Assembly: GCF_003097135.1 (NCBI RefSeq)
Contig: NZ_QEQL01000002.1
Span: 186,001 to 250,000 of the forward strand
Direction of reading: 5' to 3'
Origin: Pseudomonas sp. URIL14HWK12:I12
GTDB taxonomy: Bacteria; Pseudomonadota; Gammaproteobacteria; Pseudomonadales; Pseudomonadaceae
DNA length: 64,000 nucleotides
In this document: positions 45,094 to 53,951 of the stretch, one piece after another
How the letters are laid out: every line of letters begins with the position of its first letter
How positions within the stretch are numbered: the first letter of the stretch is position 1
The notes under the pieces: model-generated
What the model saw: the letters and a program-made list of their open reading frames with translations, nothing else
The model's database searches: none
Told to the model about the DNA's origin: nothing
Program-made: the position numbers and the translations under genes

Positions 45094-46034
45094 AACGTAT
45101 ACATGTAGTCGCTGCGGTGATTCGCGGCGAAGATGGCCGAATCCTGATTGCCCGGCGCAGTGACTCGCAGCACCAAGGCGGGCTCTGGGAATTTCCCGGC
45201 GGCAAGCTCGAAGCCGGTGAGGCGCCGCAAGCCGGGCTGGCGCGTGAGTTGCGGGAAGAGTTGGGCATCGAGCCAACCCAGGCTCGGCCGCTGATCACCA
45301 TTGCTCACGATTATCCCGACAAGCAGGTGTTGCTCGATGTGTGGGAAGTGTCCGCCTTCAGCGGCCAGCCCCACGGCGCAGAAGGCCAGCCGTTGGCCTG
45401 GGTGAGCCCGCGCGCGCTGGGTGATTATGATTTCCCAGCTGCCAATGAGCCGATCGTCGCGGCAGCGAAGCTGCCATCGCAGTACCTGATCACCCCGGAG
45501 GGCCTGGAAGGGCCGGCGCTGCTCAAGGGTATCCAGGCGGCGGTAGCGCAGGGCACCGGGCTTGTGCAGTTGCGCGCGCCGAACATCTATGACCCCCAGT
45601 ACCGAGACCTTGCCGTGGATGCAGTAGGGCTGTGCGCTGGCAAGGCACAACTGATGCTGAAAGGGCCCTTGGAGTGGACCGGCGACTTCCCTGCCGCCGG
45701 CTGGCACCTCACTGCCGAGCAACTGCGCAAATACGCCAGCAATGGCCGGCCCTTCCCGAAACACCGCTGGTTGGCAGCGTCCTGCCACAGTGCCGAAGAG
45801 CTTGAGCTCGCCGAGCGCATAGGCGTGGACTTCGTCACACTTTCCCCTGTGCAAGCGACCCAGACGCACCCGGAGGCACAGCCGCTGGGCTGGGACGCGG
45901 CGCGGCGGCTGGTCGCTGCTTTCGGCCGGCCGGTGTTCCTGCTTGGGGGCATGAGCCCGGCCGACCAGGCACGTGCCTGGGAAATCGGCGCGCAGGGTGT
46001 GGCAGGCATTCGAGGGTTCTGGCCCGCGGCCTGA
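45090..46034 (+). CDS. Nudix hydrolase (MutT type) fused to a ThiE-like domain
   Basis: 314-residue two-domain protein. The N-terminal MutT-type domain (residues 1-125) has a complete Nudix box from Gly38 to Ile60 (GKLEAGEAPQAGLARELREE then LGI), and is expected to hydrolyse oxidised dGTP such as 8-oxo-dGTP. The C-terminal domain (about 135-314) has a thiamine-phosphate-synthase-like barrel, with FLLGGMSPADQARAWEIGAQGVAGIRGFW in two parts; the pyrophosphate-binding loop of real ThiE is altered here (TLSPVQATQTH), so I would not assign thiamine synthesis. Such fusions are usual next to argJ in Pseudomonas. Start is GTG at 45090, overlapping the GST stop. Confidence 0.88.
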   Translation: MKRIHVVAAVIRGEDGRILIARRSDSQHQGGLWEFPGGKLEAGEAPQAGLARELREELGIEPTQARPLITIAHDYPDKQVLLDVWEVSAFSGQPHGAEGQPLAWVSPRALGDYDFPAANEPIVAAAKLPSQYLITPEGLEGPALLKGIQAAVAQGTGLVQLRAPNIYDPQYRDLAVDAVGLCAGKAQLMLKGPLEWTGDFPAAGWHLTAEQLRKYASNGRPFPKHRWLAASCHSAEELELAERIGVDFVTLSPVQATQTHPEAQPLGWDAARRLVAAFGRPVFLLGGMSPADQARAWEIGAQGVAGIRGFWPAA

Positions 46035-46128
46035 GTGGCGGTGGTGCTCGCCGCCGCCCACCGATTCCGGCAAAATGGCGCCTTGCCATAAACGGAACGG
46101 CACTCCATCACCGAGGACTCAAAGGATC

Positions 46129-46857
46129 GTGAACGTCGCAAGCCAACCCGGCGCCGCCAATGTCGCCAACACCGTTGCCAGCAACGTGCGTTATCAGGGC
46201 CGCAAGGCCAGCCGCCAAGGCAGCGAGCAGCGACGCCAGGAGATTCTCGATGCGGCCATGCGCATCGTGGTGCGCGATGGGGTAAGGGGGGTGCGCCACC
46301 GTGCGGTGGCTGCCGAGGCGGGCGTGCCGCTGTCGGCCACCACCTACTACTTCAAGGACATCGAAGACCTGCTGGCTGACACCTTCGCCCGCTACGTTGA
46401 GCGCAGCGCCGAATACATGGCCAAGCTATGGGAAACCACCGAAGCCATCCTGCTTGACCTGATCGCCGAGGGCGATGGCAGCCCCGCAGCCAAGGCTCGG
46501 CTGGCCGACGAGATCGCGCAGATGGTCACTGATTACGTGCGCAAGCAGGTCGCCTCCCGGCGCGATTACCTGATGGCCGAGCAGGCGTTTCGCCAGGAAG
46601 CCCTGCTCACGTCGCGCCTGGCAGGGTTGGTGGTGGATTATCAAGCTATCCTGCTCAGCGGGGCCTGCCAGATCCTCAACGTGCTGGGCTCCCCGCAGCC
46701 CGAGCAGGATGCGCAAGTGCTCAGCGCGATCATTGCTCGCATGGAATATCAGGCACTTCTCGAGGCGGAGCTGCCGCCTGGCAAACTACCGGCGGTCAAC
46801 GACCCTTCGTTGGCCACCATTACCCGCTACATGCATTTGGTACTGGCTTCTGCCTGA
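46129..46857 (+). CDS. TetR family transcriptional regulator
   Basis: 242-residue TetR regulator. The DNA-binding helix-turn-helix spans about residues 38-85 (QEILDAAMRIVVRDGVRGVRHRAV, then AAEAGVPLSATTYYFKDIEDLL, read in parts). The C-terminal ligand domain is helical with no recognised signature. The most likely start is GTG at 46129; the ribosome site is not strong (AAAGGA is only two bases away, CGAGGA further up), so the start is uncertain. It is followed after 16 bases by a lipoprotein gene, a DUF1704 gene and a hydrolase gene, a tight run that it may control. Confidence 0.82.
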   Translation: MNVASQPGAANVANTVASNVRYQGRKASRQGSEQRRQEILDAAMRIVVRDGVRGVRHRAVAAEAGVPLSATTYYFKDIEDLLADTFARYVERSAEYMAKLWETTEAILLDLIAEGDGSPAAKARLADEIAQMVTDYVRKQVASRRDYLMAEQAFRQEALLTSRLAGLVVDYQAILLSGACQILNVLGSPQPEQDAQVLSAIIARMEYQALLEAELPPGKLPAVNDPSLATITRYMHLVLASA

Positions 46858-46873
46858 CCCCCAGGAGGTCGTT

Positions 46874-47422
46874 ATGGCGCTGTTGCGAACAGGTTTGGCG
46901 TGCATTGCGTTGCTGTTGCTGGGCGGCTGCCTGGCCACCTTCGATGCCCCGCTGACGGGCGGCGAAAAGGCCCCTCCGGGTTTGTTGGGCCATTGGGTGG
47001 CCCGCGATGCCTGGGGCGAGCATGTGAACCTTGAAATCCGCAAGGTCGGCGAGCGTCAGTATCGTGCGGTCAGTTCCGGGGCAGGCCAGGGGCCACGTGA
47101 AGAGGCCGTGTTTCGCGTCAGCCATCATGGCGAGCGCTGGTATGCAACCACCGTATTGCCTGCGGCCTTTGGCGGTCGTCGCGCGCTGGTGGGCTTCGAG
47201 CTCAACGAACAAGGTGAGCTGGTGGTCTACAACCTGAGCGTGGATGAAATCAAGCAAGCCATCGCCGGAGGCGAACTGGCCGGGCAGCCGTTTTCCAATG
47301 AGCAGGGCGACGGCGTGGCCGTCAGCAGCTCGGCGCAACAGGTGTTCGCCTGGCTCGACGACCCGGCACATTCCGATGCTTTCAACGAAATCGCCCGCTA
47401 CCGGCGCGATAGCCGCAACTGA
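46874..47422 (+). CDS. Putative lipoprotein of unknown function
   Basis: 182-residue protein with a signal peptide and lipobox LLGGC (Cys about residue 18), then a beta-rich domain beginning GLLGHWVARDAWGEHVNLEIR. I do not recognise a named domain. The GHW...W...E-type start and predicted beta strands are reminiscent of lipocalin-like or META-type folds, but that is only an impression. AGGAGG at 46863-46868 marks the start. It lies between the TetR gene and the DUF1704 gene, with 14 bases to the latter. Confidence 0.75.
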   Translation: MALLRTGLACIALLLLGGCLATFDAPLTGGEKAPPGLLGHWVARDAWGEHVNLEIRKVGERQYRAVSSGAGQGPREEAVFRVSHHGERWYATTVLPAAFGGRRALVGFELNEQGELVVYNLSVDEIKQAIAGGELAGQPFSNEQGDGVAVSSSAQQVFAWLDDPAHSDAFNEIARYRRDSRN

Positions 47423-47436
47423 ACCAGGAGCCGCCG

Positions 47437-48714
47437 TTGGACGAATACCAGCAAACGGTGCGGGCGCTGTCCGACCGGATCGTCGCTGCCCAGGCACCCA
47501 TTCGGGTACTGGACGCCGTGAAATGGGACGACAAGGTCAAGCAGGCCTTCCTGGCAGCCAAAGGCAAGGCGCTGCCTGAGGTCGACCGCGCCTATTACCA
47601 GGGGCGCCCGCTCGGCTTCGATGCCACGGCAGTCAAGCAGGAATTCCAGAGCATCGAACGCGATGTCACTCGCCACCTGGGCCAGTTCAACCCGGTCGGG
47701 CAGATCATGCGGCGCATGTGCAAGGAATACCGCATGGTGGTGCGCATGCTCGAAGCGCGCGGCACCGAGGATTTCGGGCTGATCTCGCAGGAGCTGTATG
47801 GGGCCGCCTCCGATGCCTTCCACGCCGGTGACCCCACCCTGGCAGACCTGGCGATGATGCTGTCGAACTACCTGGATAACATCGACGGCCGTGGCGATTT
47901 GAAAGATGAGCCCAAAACCCTTGATGCCAAGGCCGCCGTGAGCCTGCTGCAAAGCCGGCTCAACCGCACCTTCGGCGAGGCCGAAGACACCATCCGTGTG
48001 TTCGAGTCCGATGGCATCGTTGCCGACGCCGCCGCCGGGGCCGACTACATCAAGGTGCGTGCCGATGCGATGTTCAACGAGCGGGACGTTCGGGCGCTGG
48101 AGGTGCATGAGGGCCTGGTGCATGTCGGGACCACGCTCAATGGCCTGAACCAGCCGATCTGCACGTTCCTGGCCAAGGGGCCGCCGTCTTCGACAGTGAC
48201 CCAGGAAGGGCTGGCAATCCTGATGGAGGTAATCGCGTTCGCCTCCTACCCCAGCCGCTTGCGCAAGTTGACCAACCGCACCCGGGCGATCCACATGGTG
48301 GAGGAGGGTGCGGATTTTCTCGAAGTGTTCGGCTTCTTCCGCGAGCAGGGCTTCGGCATGCCGGAGAGCTATGCCAATGCCAGCCGGGTATTTCGAGGCT
48401 CGGTGCCCGCCGGGCTGCCTTTTACCAAGGACTTGTCCTATCTGAAAGGCTTCATCATGGTCTACAACTACATCCAGCTCGCAGTGCGCAAAGGCAAGCT
48501 GGAGCAGGTGCCGCTGCTGTTTTGCGGCAAGACTACCCTTGAAGACATGCGTACCTTGCGCCAGCTGGTCGAAGAAGGCCTGGTAGCGCCGCCGAAATAC
48601 CTGCCCGAACAGTTTCGCGACATGAACGCGCTGTCAGCGTGGATGTGTTTCTCCAACTTCCTCAACCACCTGAGCCTGGACCGCATTGAAGCGGATTATT
48701 CGAATATTCTTTAG
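47437..48714 (+). CDS. DUF1704 / QEGLA-motif putative metallohydrolase
   Basis: 425-residue protein of the DUF1704 family, whose members are often labelled flavohemoglobin expression-modulating QEGLA motif protein. A zincin-like motif HEGLVH lies at about residues 224-229 (LEVHEGLVHVGTT), and the family-defining TQEGLAIL at about 255-262 may give a third ligand. This layout resembles the tyrosine carboxypeptidase (MATCAP) families of eukaryotes, which belong to the same DUF1704 family, so a peptidase role is plausible but unproven. Start is TTG at 47437 with CAGGAG at 47425-47430. The 3' end overlaps the hydrolase gene by 29 bases. Confidence 0.82.
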   Translation: MDEYQQTVRALSDRIVAAQAPIRVLDAVKWDDKVKQAFLAAKGKALPEVDRAYYQGRPLGFDATAVKQEFQSIERDVTRHLGQFNPVGQIMRRMCKEYRMVVRMLEARGTEDFGLISQELYGAASDAFHAGDPTLADLAMMLSNYLDNIDGRGDLKDEPKTLDAKAAVSLLQSRLNRTFGEAEDTIRVFESDGIVADAAAGADYIKVRADAMFNERDVRALEVHEGLVHVGTTLNGLNQPICTFLAKGPPSSTVTQEGLAILMEVIAFASYPSRLRKLTNRTRAIHMVEEGADFLEVFGFFREQGFGMPESYANASRVFRGSVPAGLPFTKDLSYLKGFIMVYNYIQLAVRKGKLEQVPLLFCGKTTLEDMRTLRQLVEEGLVAPPKYLPEQFRDMNALSAWMCFSNFLNHLSLDRIEADYSNIL

Positions 48715-49570
48715 CGCCGGCTGGATGCTGGCGTTGGTTGGGTGCAGCGGCCTGCTGTTCTACCCCGAGCGCCAGGTGCCCATCACGCCGAGTGCCGCCA
48801 AGCTCGCCTGGGAGCCTGTGACGCTGACCACTTCCGACGGCCTTCGGTTGAGTGGCTGGTGGCTGCCGGCCAAGCCGGGGGTGCCGCTCAACGGCACGGT
48901 GCTGCACCTGCACGGCAACGGTGGCAACCTGGCCTGGCACCTGGGCGGCGTGGCCTGGCTGCCCGCGCAGGGCTACCAGGTGCTGATGCTCGACTACCGC
49001 GGCTATGGCCGGTCCGAAGGCAAGCCGGCCTTACCTGCTATCTACCAGGACATCGATGCCGCCATGGCGTGGCTGGATGCTCGGGCTCAAGTGCAAGGCA
49101 CGCCTCGCGTACTGCTCGGCCAGAGCCTGGGCGGCGCGATGGCGGTGCATTACCTGGCGACCCACCCTGAGCAGCGCAAGCGCTTCGCCGCACTGGTGCT
49201 CGACGACGCACCGGCCAGCTACCGGGGCGCGGCCCGCACCGCCTTGGCCAGTGCCTGGGCAACCTGGCCATTGCAGGTGCCGCTGAGCTGGGTGATTCCC
49301 GATGGCGACAGCGCCGTGAGCAGCGCCCCCCAGCTGACGGGTTTGCCAAAGCTTGTGTTCCAGAGCCTGGACGACCCCATCGTGCCGCTGCACAACGGCA
49401 TCGAGTTGTACAAGGCGCTGCCACCCCCTCGCGTGCTGCAGCTCACCCGAGGCGGCCATGTGCAGACGTTCGCCGACCCGACCTGGCGCCAGGTCATGCT
49501 GGCTTTCTTGCGTGACCCTGAGCACTTCGACGGCATCAGGCGCTTGGGCGAGATACCGAACTATCCATAG
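48686..49570 (+). CDS. Lipoprotein-type alpha/beta hydrolase
   Basis: 294-residue alpha/beta hydrolase of the BEM46/ABHD13-like type with an N-terminal signal and lipobox ALVGC (Cys about residue 20), so it probably acts from a membrane. Catalytic residues: oxyanion HGNGGN, nucleophile in GQSLGG, acid in SLDDPIVPL, and histidine in RGGHVQTF. Substrate unknown. Start is TTG at 48686 within the DUF1704 gene; a later ATG at 48725 would remove the signal. Its 3' end overlaps the convergent LysR gene by 35 bases. Completes the run that starts with the TetR gene. Confidence 0.82.
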   Translation: MKRIIRIFFSAGWMLALVGCSGLLFYPERQVPITPSAAKLAWEPVTLTTSDGLRLSGWWLPAKPGVPLNGTVLHLHGNGGNLAWHLGGVAWLPAQGYQVLMLDYRGYGRSEGKPALPAIYQDIDAAMAWLDARAQVQGTPRVLLGQSLGGAMAVHYLATHPEQRKRFAALVLDDAPASYRGAARTALASAWATWPLQVPLSWVIPDGDSAVSSAPQLTGLPKLVFQSLDDPIVPLHNGIELYKALPPPRVLQLTRGGHVQTFADPTWRQVMLAFLRDPEHFDGIRRLGEIPNYP

Positions 49571-50498
49571 CGGCTGGGGGCAGGGGGCCGAAGCGTTCCT
49601 CGTACACGTGCCTTGCCCAGTCGATGAACACTCGCACCCGTGCCGACAGTTGCCGCCGATAGGGGTACAGCGCGGTCACTGCCATCGGCGGGCTCTGCCA
49701 TTGGGCAAGCACTTGCACCAAGCGGCCGGCAGCCAGGTCATCCTCGACGTGATAACGCGGCAATTGCACCAGCCCGCAGCCCTGGAGGGCACACACCCCG
49801 TAGCTTTCTGCGTCGTTGACAGCCATCCAGCCTTTGGCGGGGAAGGTTCGAAGCGCCTGATCGACATAGAGCTCGAAAGGGTAGTCGCTGCCATTGCCCG
49901 ACACGAAGCGCACGGCCTGATGGCTGGCCAGCTCATCGGGATGGGACGGGATGCCGTGCGCACTCAGGTAGGCGGGGCTGGCGCAGATCACCTGCGGCAT
50001 GCTTGCCAGCGGCCGGGCCACCAGCGCCGAGTCGCGTGGCGTGCCGGCGCGGATGACGCAGTCGATACCTTCGCTGATCAAGTCCGCCAGCCTGTCGCTG
50101 CAGCCCACCGTCAGTGCAATTCGCGGGTAGCGCTCGTGAAACTGGGCGATGTGGGGCAGCAAGATGCGTGAGGCCTGGGTGCCGCTGATGTCTACCCGAA
50201 GCGGGCCGCCGGGGCTGCGCGCGACATTGCGCAGGGAAGACTCGGCCTCGCACAATTCATCGAGAATGAACACGCAGCGTTCGTAGAAAGCTTGCCCCTC
50301 TGGCGTAGGGCGCACGTGGCGAGTGCTGCGTTCGAGCAGGCGGGTGGCAAGGCTGGCCTCGAGTTGCTTGATCGCGTGGGTGGCAGTGGCCCGTGGAATG
50401 CCCAGGCCCTCGGCGGCACGGGTAAAGCTGCCGGCTTCCACGATGCGGGTGAACAACTGCAGTGAAGTGAGGCGGTCCATGGCGTTGTTGAGGCTCAT
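49536..50498 (-). CDS. LysR family transcriptional regulator
   Basis: About 320-residue LysR regulator (ATG at 50498, or 50480 starting MDRLTSLQLF). The winged helix-turn-helix (LQLFTRIVEAGSFTRAAEGL, then IPRATATHAIKQLE) is followed by the effector domain with PLRVDISGTQASRILLPHIAQF. It belongs to the CrgA-like group that often controls a divergent oxidoreductase gene. The divergent SDR gene starts 88 bases away and is the probable target. The 3' end overlaps the hydrolase gene. Confidence 0.88.
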   Translation of the reverse strand: MSLNNAMDRLTSLQLFTRIVEAGSFTRAAEGLGIPRATATHAIKQLEASLATRLLERSTRHVRPTPEGQAFYERCVFILDELCEAESSLRNVARSPGGPLRVDISGTQASRILLPHIAQFHERYPRIALTVGCSDRLADLISEGIDCVIRAGTPRDSALVARPLASMPQVICASPAYLSAHGIPSHPDELASHQAVRFVSGNGSDYPFELYVDQALRTFPAKGWMAVNDAESYGVCALQGCGLVQLPRYHVEDDLAAGRLVQVLAQWQSPPMAVTALYPYRRQLSARVRVFIDWARHVYEERFGPLPPAAMDSSVSRPSA

Positions 50499-50585
50499 TG
50501 AACAGTGTTGCCCATTCTGCTGCATTTATCGCCCTGGCTGAAATAGGCCACACTGGCCTTGCATTCAATTCCGAAGAGGCCCGAT

Positions 50586-51323
50586 ATGACACAAGACACG
50601 ATCCCGGTGGCGTTGGTGACCGGTGGTTCTCGCGGTATTGGCCGCGCTATTTCGCTGCGCCTGGCCCAGGACGGCTTTGCGATCGCCGTCAATTATGCTG
50701 GTAACGCCCAGGCGGCGCAGGCGACGGTGCAAGCCATTCAGGCCGCCGGCGGCCGCGCGATGGCGGTGCAAGGCGATGTTGCCGACCCGGCGGCGGTGGC
50801 CTCGATGTTCGACGCTGCGCAGGCCTTTGGCCCCCTGCAGGTGGTGGTCAACAGTGCCGGCGTCATGGCCATGGCGCCGATCGACAGTGCCCAGGTGGGC
50901 AGCTTCGACCGCATGATCGCTACCAACCTGCGCGGCGCGTTTCTGGTGCTGGCCGAGGCGGCGCGGCGGCTGGAGGAAGGTGGGCGGATCATCGCCCTAT
51001 CGAGCAGCGTGATCGCCAAGGCGTTCCCCGGCTACGGCCCCTACATCGCCAGCAAGGCTGGGGTCGAGGGCCTGGTGAAGGTGCTTGCCAACGAATTGCG
51101 CGGGCGTGGGATCACTGCCAACGTCATCGCGCCCGGGCCGGTGGAAACGGAGCTGTTTCTCAATGGCAAGAGTGCCGAAACCCTGGAGCAGATCGCCCAG
51201 ATGGCACCGATGCAGCGTATCGGCCAGCCGGAGGAGATCGCTGGGGCGGTGGCCTTCCTGGCGGGCCCCGACGGCCAGTGGGTGAACGCGCAGGTGCTGC
51301 GCGTCAACGGCGGCATGGCCTGA
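50586..51323 (+). CDS. Short-chain dehydrogenase/reductase
   Basis: 245-residue classical SDR. The cofactor loop is TGGSRGIGRAIS, the catalytic tyrosine and lysine are in YIASKAGVEGL (YxxxK), the structural NSAG motif is present (VVNSAGVMAM). A basic residue after the glycine loop region (NYAGNAQ, lacking the acidic residue) suggests NADPH. Substrate unknown. The ATG at 50586 has GAGG at 50576-50579. Convergent with the cobalamin adenosyltransferase gene, 9 bases apart; divergent from LysR, its likely regulator. Confidence 0.88.
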   Translation: MTQDTIPVALVTGGSRGIGRAISLRLAQDGFAIAVNYAGNAQAAQATVQAIQAAGGRAMAVQGDVADPAAVASMFDAAQAFGPLQVVVNSAGVMAMAPIDSAQVGSFDRMIATNLRGAFLVLAEAARRLEEGGRIIALSSSVIAKAFPGYGPYIASKAGVEGLVKVLANELRGRGITANVIAPGPVETELFLNGKSAETLEQIAQMAPMQRIGQPEEIAGAVAFLAGPDGQWVNAQVLRVNGGMA

Positions 51324-51332
51324 GGCAGGGCT

Positions 51333-51899
51333 TCAACTGCGCGGTGGGCGCGATTGCCAGAGCACTTCGCTGACACCTTCACGCCGGCCGATGATGCGCG
51401 CGGCGACGAAAAGCAGGTCCGAGAGGCGATTGATGTAGGCCAGCCCAAACCCTTCGAGGGGCTCCAAGGCATTGAGCGCCTGGCACCGTCGTTCGGCGGC
51501 GCGAGCCTGGCTTCGGCACAAGTGCGCCTGCGCTACACGCAGGCTGCCGCCCGGAAGGATGAAATTCTCCAGCGGGCCAAGCTCTTCGTTCCAGCGGTCG
51601 ATCGCCCCTTCGAGCTGCTCGATATCCACCGCTGCCAGCGCTTGATAGCCGGGCATGGCCAATTCGCCGCCCAGGTCGAACAACCGATGCTGGCAGGGCG
51701 CAAGCAGTGCATGCACCTCAGCCAGCGCCGGGTCGCCTGCCAACTGGGCCAGTAATAGCCCCAACTGGCTGTTGAGCGTGTCCACCTCGCCGATGGCCTC
51801 GACACGCGGATGGTCCTTTGGCACTCGGCGGCCGTCGCCTAGCCCGGTCTGCCCTTGATCACCGGCGCGGGTGTAGATCTTCGACAATCGATAACTCAT
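51333..51899 (-). CDS. Cob(I)alamin adenosyltransferase, PduO type
   Basis: 188-residue PduO-type ATP:cob(I)alamin adenosyltransferase, making adenosylcobalamin. The N-terminal ATP-binding motif is TRAGDQGQTGLGDGRRVPKD, and the helical-bundle signature RSQARAAERRCQAL is present with the conserved arginines. Starts 3 bases after the histidine kinase stop, so it is the last gene of the reverse operon. Why it shares the transcript with signalling genes is not clear. Confidence 0.92.
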   Translation of the reverse strand: MSYRLSKIYTRAGDQGQTGLGDGRRVPKDHPRVEAIGEVDTLNSQLGLLLAQLAGDPALAEVHALLAPCQHRLFDLGGELAMPGYQALAAVDIEQLEGAIDRWNEELGPLENFILPGGSLRVAQAHLCRSQARAAERRCQALNALEPLEGFGLAYINRLSDLLFVAARIIGRREGVSEVLWQSRPPRS

Positions 51900-51902
51900 G
51901 TA

Positions 51903-53909
51903 TCAGCTCCCCGGGGTCGTTTCGGCGGCCTTCAGAGGCAGGCGCAAGGTGAAGCAGGTGCCCACCCCTTGCGTGGACTGCACCTCCATCTGGCCCTTGT
52001 GATTGTTGGTGATGATGAAATACGACACCGACAGACCAAGGCCGGTGCCCTGGCCGATGTCCTTGGTAGTGAAGAACGGTTCGAAGGTGCGCTTGCGCAC
52101 GCTCTCAGGCATGCCCACGCCGTTGTCTTCCACCTGAATCTCCGCCCACGGCCCATTGAGCCGGGTACGCAGCACGATGCGCCCGGGTTCAGCACCTTCG
52201 GGCCGCTGGTGGATAGCCTGTGCTGCGTTTTTAAGCAGGTTCAGCAGCACCTGCTCCAGCTCGTTGGCGGTGGCCGGTACAGGGCCCAGCGCCGGGTCGA
52301 ACTGGCGCACGATGGCCTGGCCTTTGAAGTCGAAGCCCTCGGTGAGGTCGAAGTCGTTACCGGCGATTTCCAACGCTTGGTCGATCAGCGCAGGCAGGTC
52401 GCACGGGGCAAGCTGGCGGTCGCTGCGGCGGCTGAACGACAGCATGTGGGTGACGATCTTGGCGGCTCGCGCACCGGCGCTGTAGATGCCGTCGAGCAGT
52501 TGCGGCACTTCGCGCAGGTTCAGGTAGCGGTTGACTTCGGCAAGGGGAATGCCGGCCTGGTCGGCCACTTCCTGATTTTTTGCCAGCTCGCTGGACAGGC
52601 GCCGGCGAATGTTCTGCACGTTGTGCAGGATCGCGCCCAGAGGGTTGTTGATTTCATGGGCCATGCCGGCGGCCAGGCCACCGACCGAAAGCATTTTCTC
52701 CGACTGCACCATCATTTCTTCCAGCGACAGGCGCTGGGTGATGTCGTCGATGCGGATCACCACGCCGCGGCCTGCGCCACCGGTAAGCGGGTAGAAGGTC
52801 AGGGCGTAGTGGTGGATAGCGTCGTCACGCGGCCAGGTGACCCGGTCGATCTTGGCGACCCGGTGCTGCTCCACGCAGGCCTTGAGCTGCGGTAGAAACG
52901 CTTTGAGTGGCTCGAAAGCGAGGAAGATCGGCTGGTTCAATGCCTCGTCCAGGCGGGTACCGGAAAGCGCGCTGGCTTCCTGGTTCCACTGGGTAACGTA
53001 CAGCTGATCATCCAGGGCAATCAGCGCCGAAGGCATCGAATCGATGATGCTGTTGAGGTAGTTCTGAAAACCCGTGAGCTTTTTCTCGATCTTGCTGCGC
53101 ACCTGAACTTCGAGCTCAAGCTTGCGGTTGCTGTTGCGGGTTTGCTCGGCCAGGCCCTGTGCGGCATTGAAAGCGGCCTGAGAATCGTCCCGAGCCCGCT
53201 TGAGCTGCTGCTCGCGCGCCTCGATGCGCGAGAGCATGGTGTTGAAGGCTTCCGCCAGGCTACCGATCTCGTCGTGGTTGCCGGGCTGGGCGCGCAGGGC
53301 GTAGTTCTCTTCCCGGGTCACTCGGCGGGAGAGCTCTTCGAGCTCATAGATGGGCGCGGTGATCAGGCGGCGGATCTGCCGGGCGATCAGCATCCACAAC
53401 AGCACGCTGAACACCAGGATGCCGAGGCTGGCGGTCAGCGTACCGGTGTAGAAGGCCACAGGCAGCTCACTGCTGGCCACCAGCAGCAGTTGGCCGCCAT
53501 TGGGCAGGTCCACCAGTTGATTGCTGCGAAACTCGCTGGCGCGCCAGGGTTGCACGTCGTCGATGCGCGGGGGCAGGCCGAGGTGGCTGCCATGTTGCAC
53601 CATTGCCAGGCGGTCACCAGTGGTCCCGTAGATCGCCGCCGCGCGCAGGGGCGCGTAGCTGTCGAGTTCGTTGAGCAGCTTCTGAGCGCTGGCGGTGTCT
53701 CGGCTGGCGCGTTCGGCCAGTGCCGGGTTGCCGGTGAGCCGGCCGATGGTCTGCAAGGCTTGCGGGGCCATGCTTTCCTGGGAGATCCAGTACGCAGCGC
53801 TGATGAAGGTGAGGTTGGCCACCAGCAGCACGGTGATCATCAGCACCAATAGGGCAGCGAGCAATTTCTGCCCGACAGGCAGGTTTTCCAGGCGTTGACG
53901 CAGGGGCAT
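51903..53909 (-). CDS. Membrane sensor histidine kinase (HAMP-PAS type)
   Basis: 668-residue kinase: first membrane helix (about residues 15-40), periplasmic sensor (41-155), second helix (about 158-178), HAMP (178-232), coiled coil (235-280), PAS (about 283-395), then HisKA with His418 in [15 protein letters not shown], and HATPase with [20 protein letters not shown] and [12 protein letters not shown]. All catalytic boxes are intact. The HisKA type resembles the NtrB/ZraS-like group. No response regulator of normal type lies next to it; the same operon encodes a degenerate receiver-GGDEF protein. The kinase lies in a four-gene transcript with panE and the cobalamin adenosyltransferase gene. 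Confidence 0.92.
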   Translation of the reverse strand: MPLRQRLENLPVGQKLLAALLVLMITVLLVANLTFISAAYWISQESMAPQALQTIGRLTGNPALAERASRDTASAQKLLNELDSYAPLRAAAIYGTTGDRLAMVQHGSHLGLPPRIDDVQPWRASEFRSNQLVDLPNGGQLLLVASSELPVAFYTGTLTASLGILVFSVLLWMLIARQIRRLITAPIYELEELSRRVTREENYALRAQPGNHDEIGSLAEAFNTMLSRIEAREQQLKRARDDSQAAFNAAQGLAEQTRNSNRKLELEVQVRSKIEKKLTGFQNYLNSIIDSMPSALIALDDQLYVTQWNQEASALSGTRLDEALNQPIFLAFEPLKAFLPQLKACVEQHRVAKIDRVTWPRDDAIHHYALTFYPLTGGAGRGVVIRIDDITQRLSLEEMMVQSEKMLSVGGLAAGMAHEINNPLGAILHNVQNIRRRLSSELAKNQEVADQAGIPLAEVNRYLNLREVPQLLDGIYSAGARAAKIVTHMLSFSRRSDRQLAPCDLPALIDQALEIAGNDFDLTEGFDFKGQAIVRQFDPALGPVPATANELEQVLLNLLKNAAQAIHQRPEGAEPGRIVLRTRLNGPWAEIQVEDNGVGMPESVRKRTFEPFFTTKDIGQGTGLGLSVSYFIITNNHKGQMEVQSTQGVGTCFTLRLPLKAAETTPGS

Positions 53910-53951
53910 GAGGGCGTCCGGTAAAAAGGGAGTGCAGGCGCTAGGAGTGTA

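Noticed and set aside
45690..46034. A functional thiamine phosphate synthase
   Set aside because: The pyrophosphate-binding loop typical of ThiE is replaced, and the domain is fused to MutT in a known Pseudomonas arrangement.
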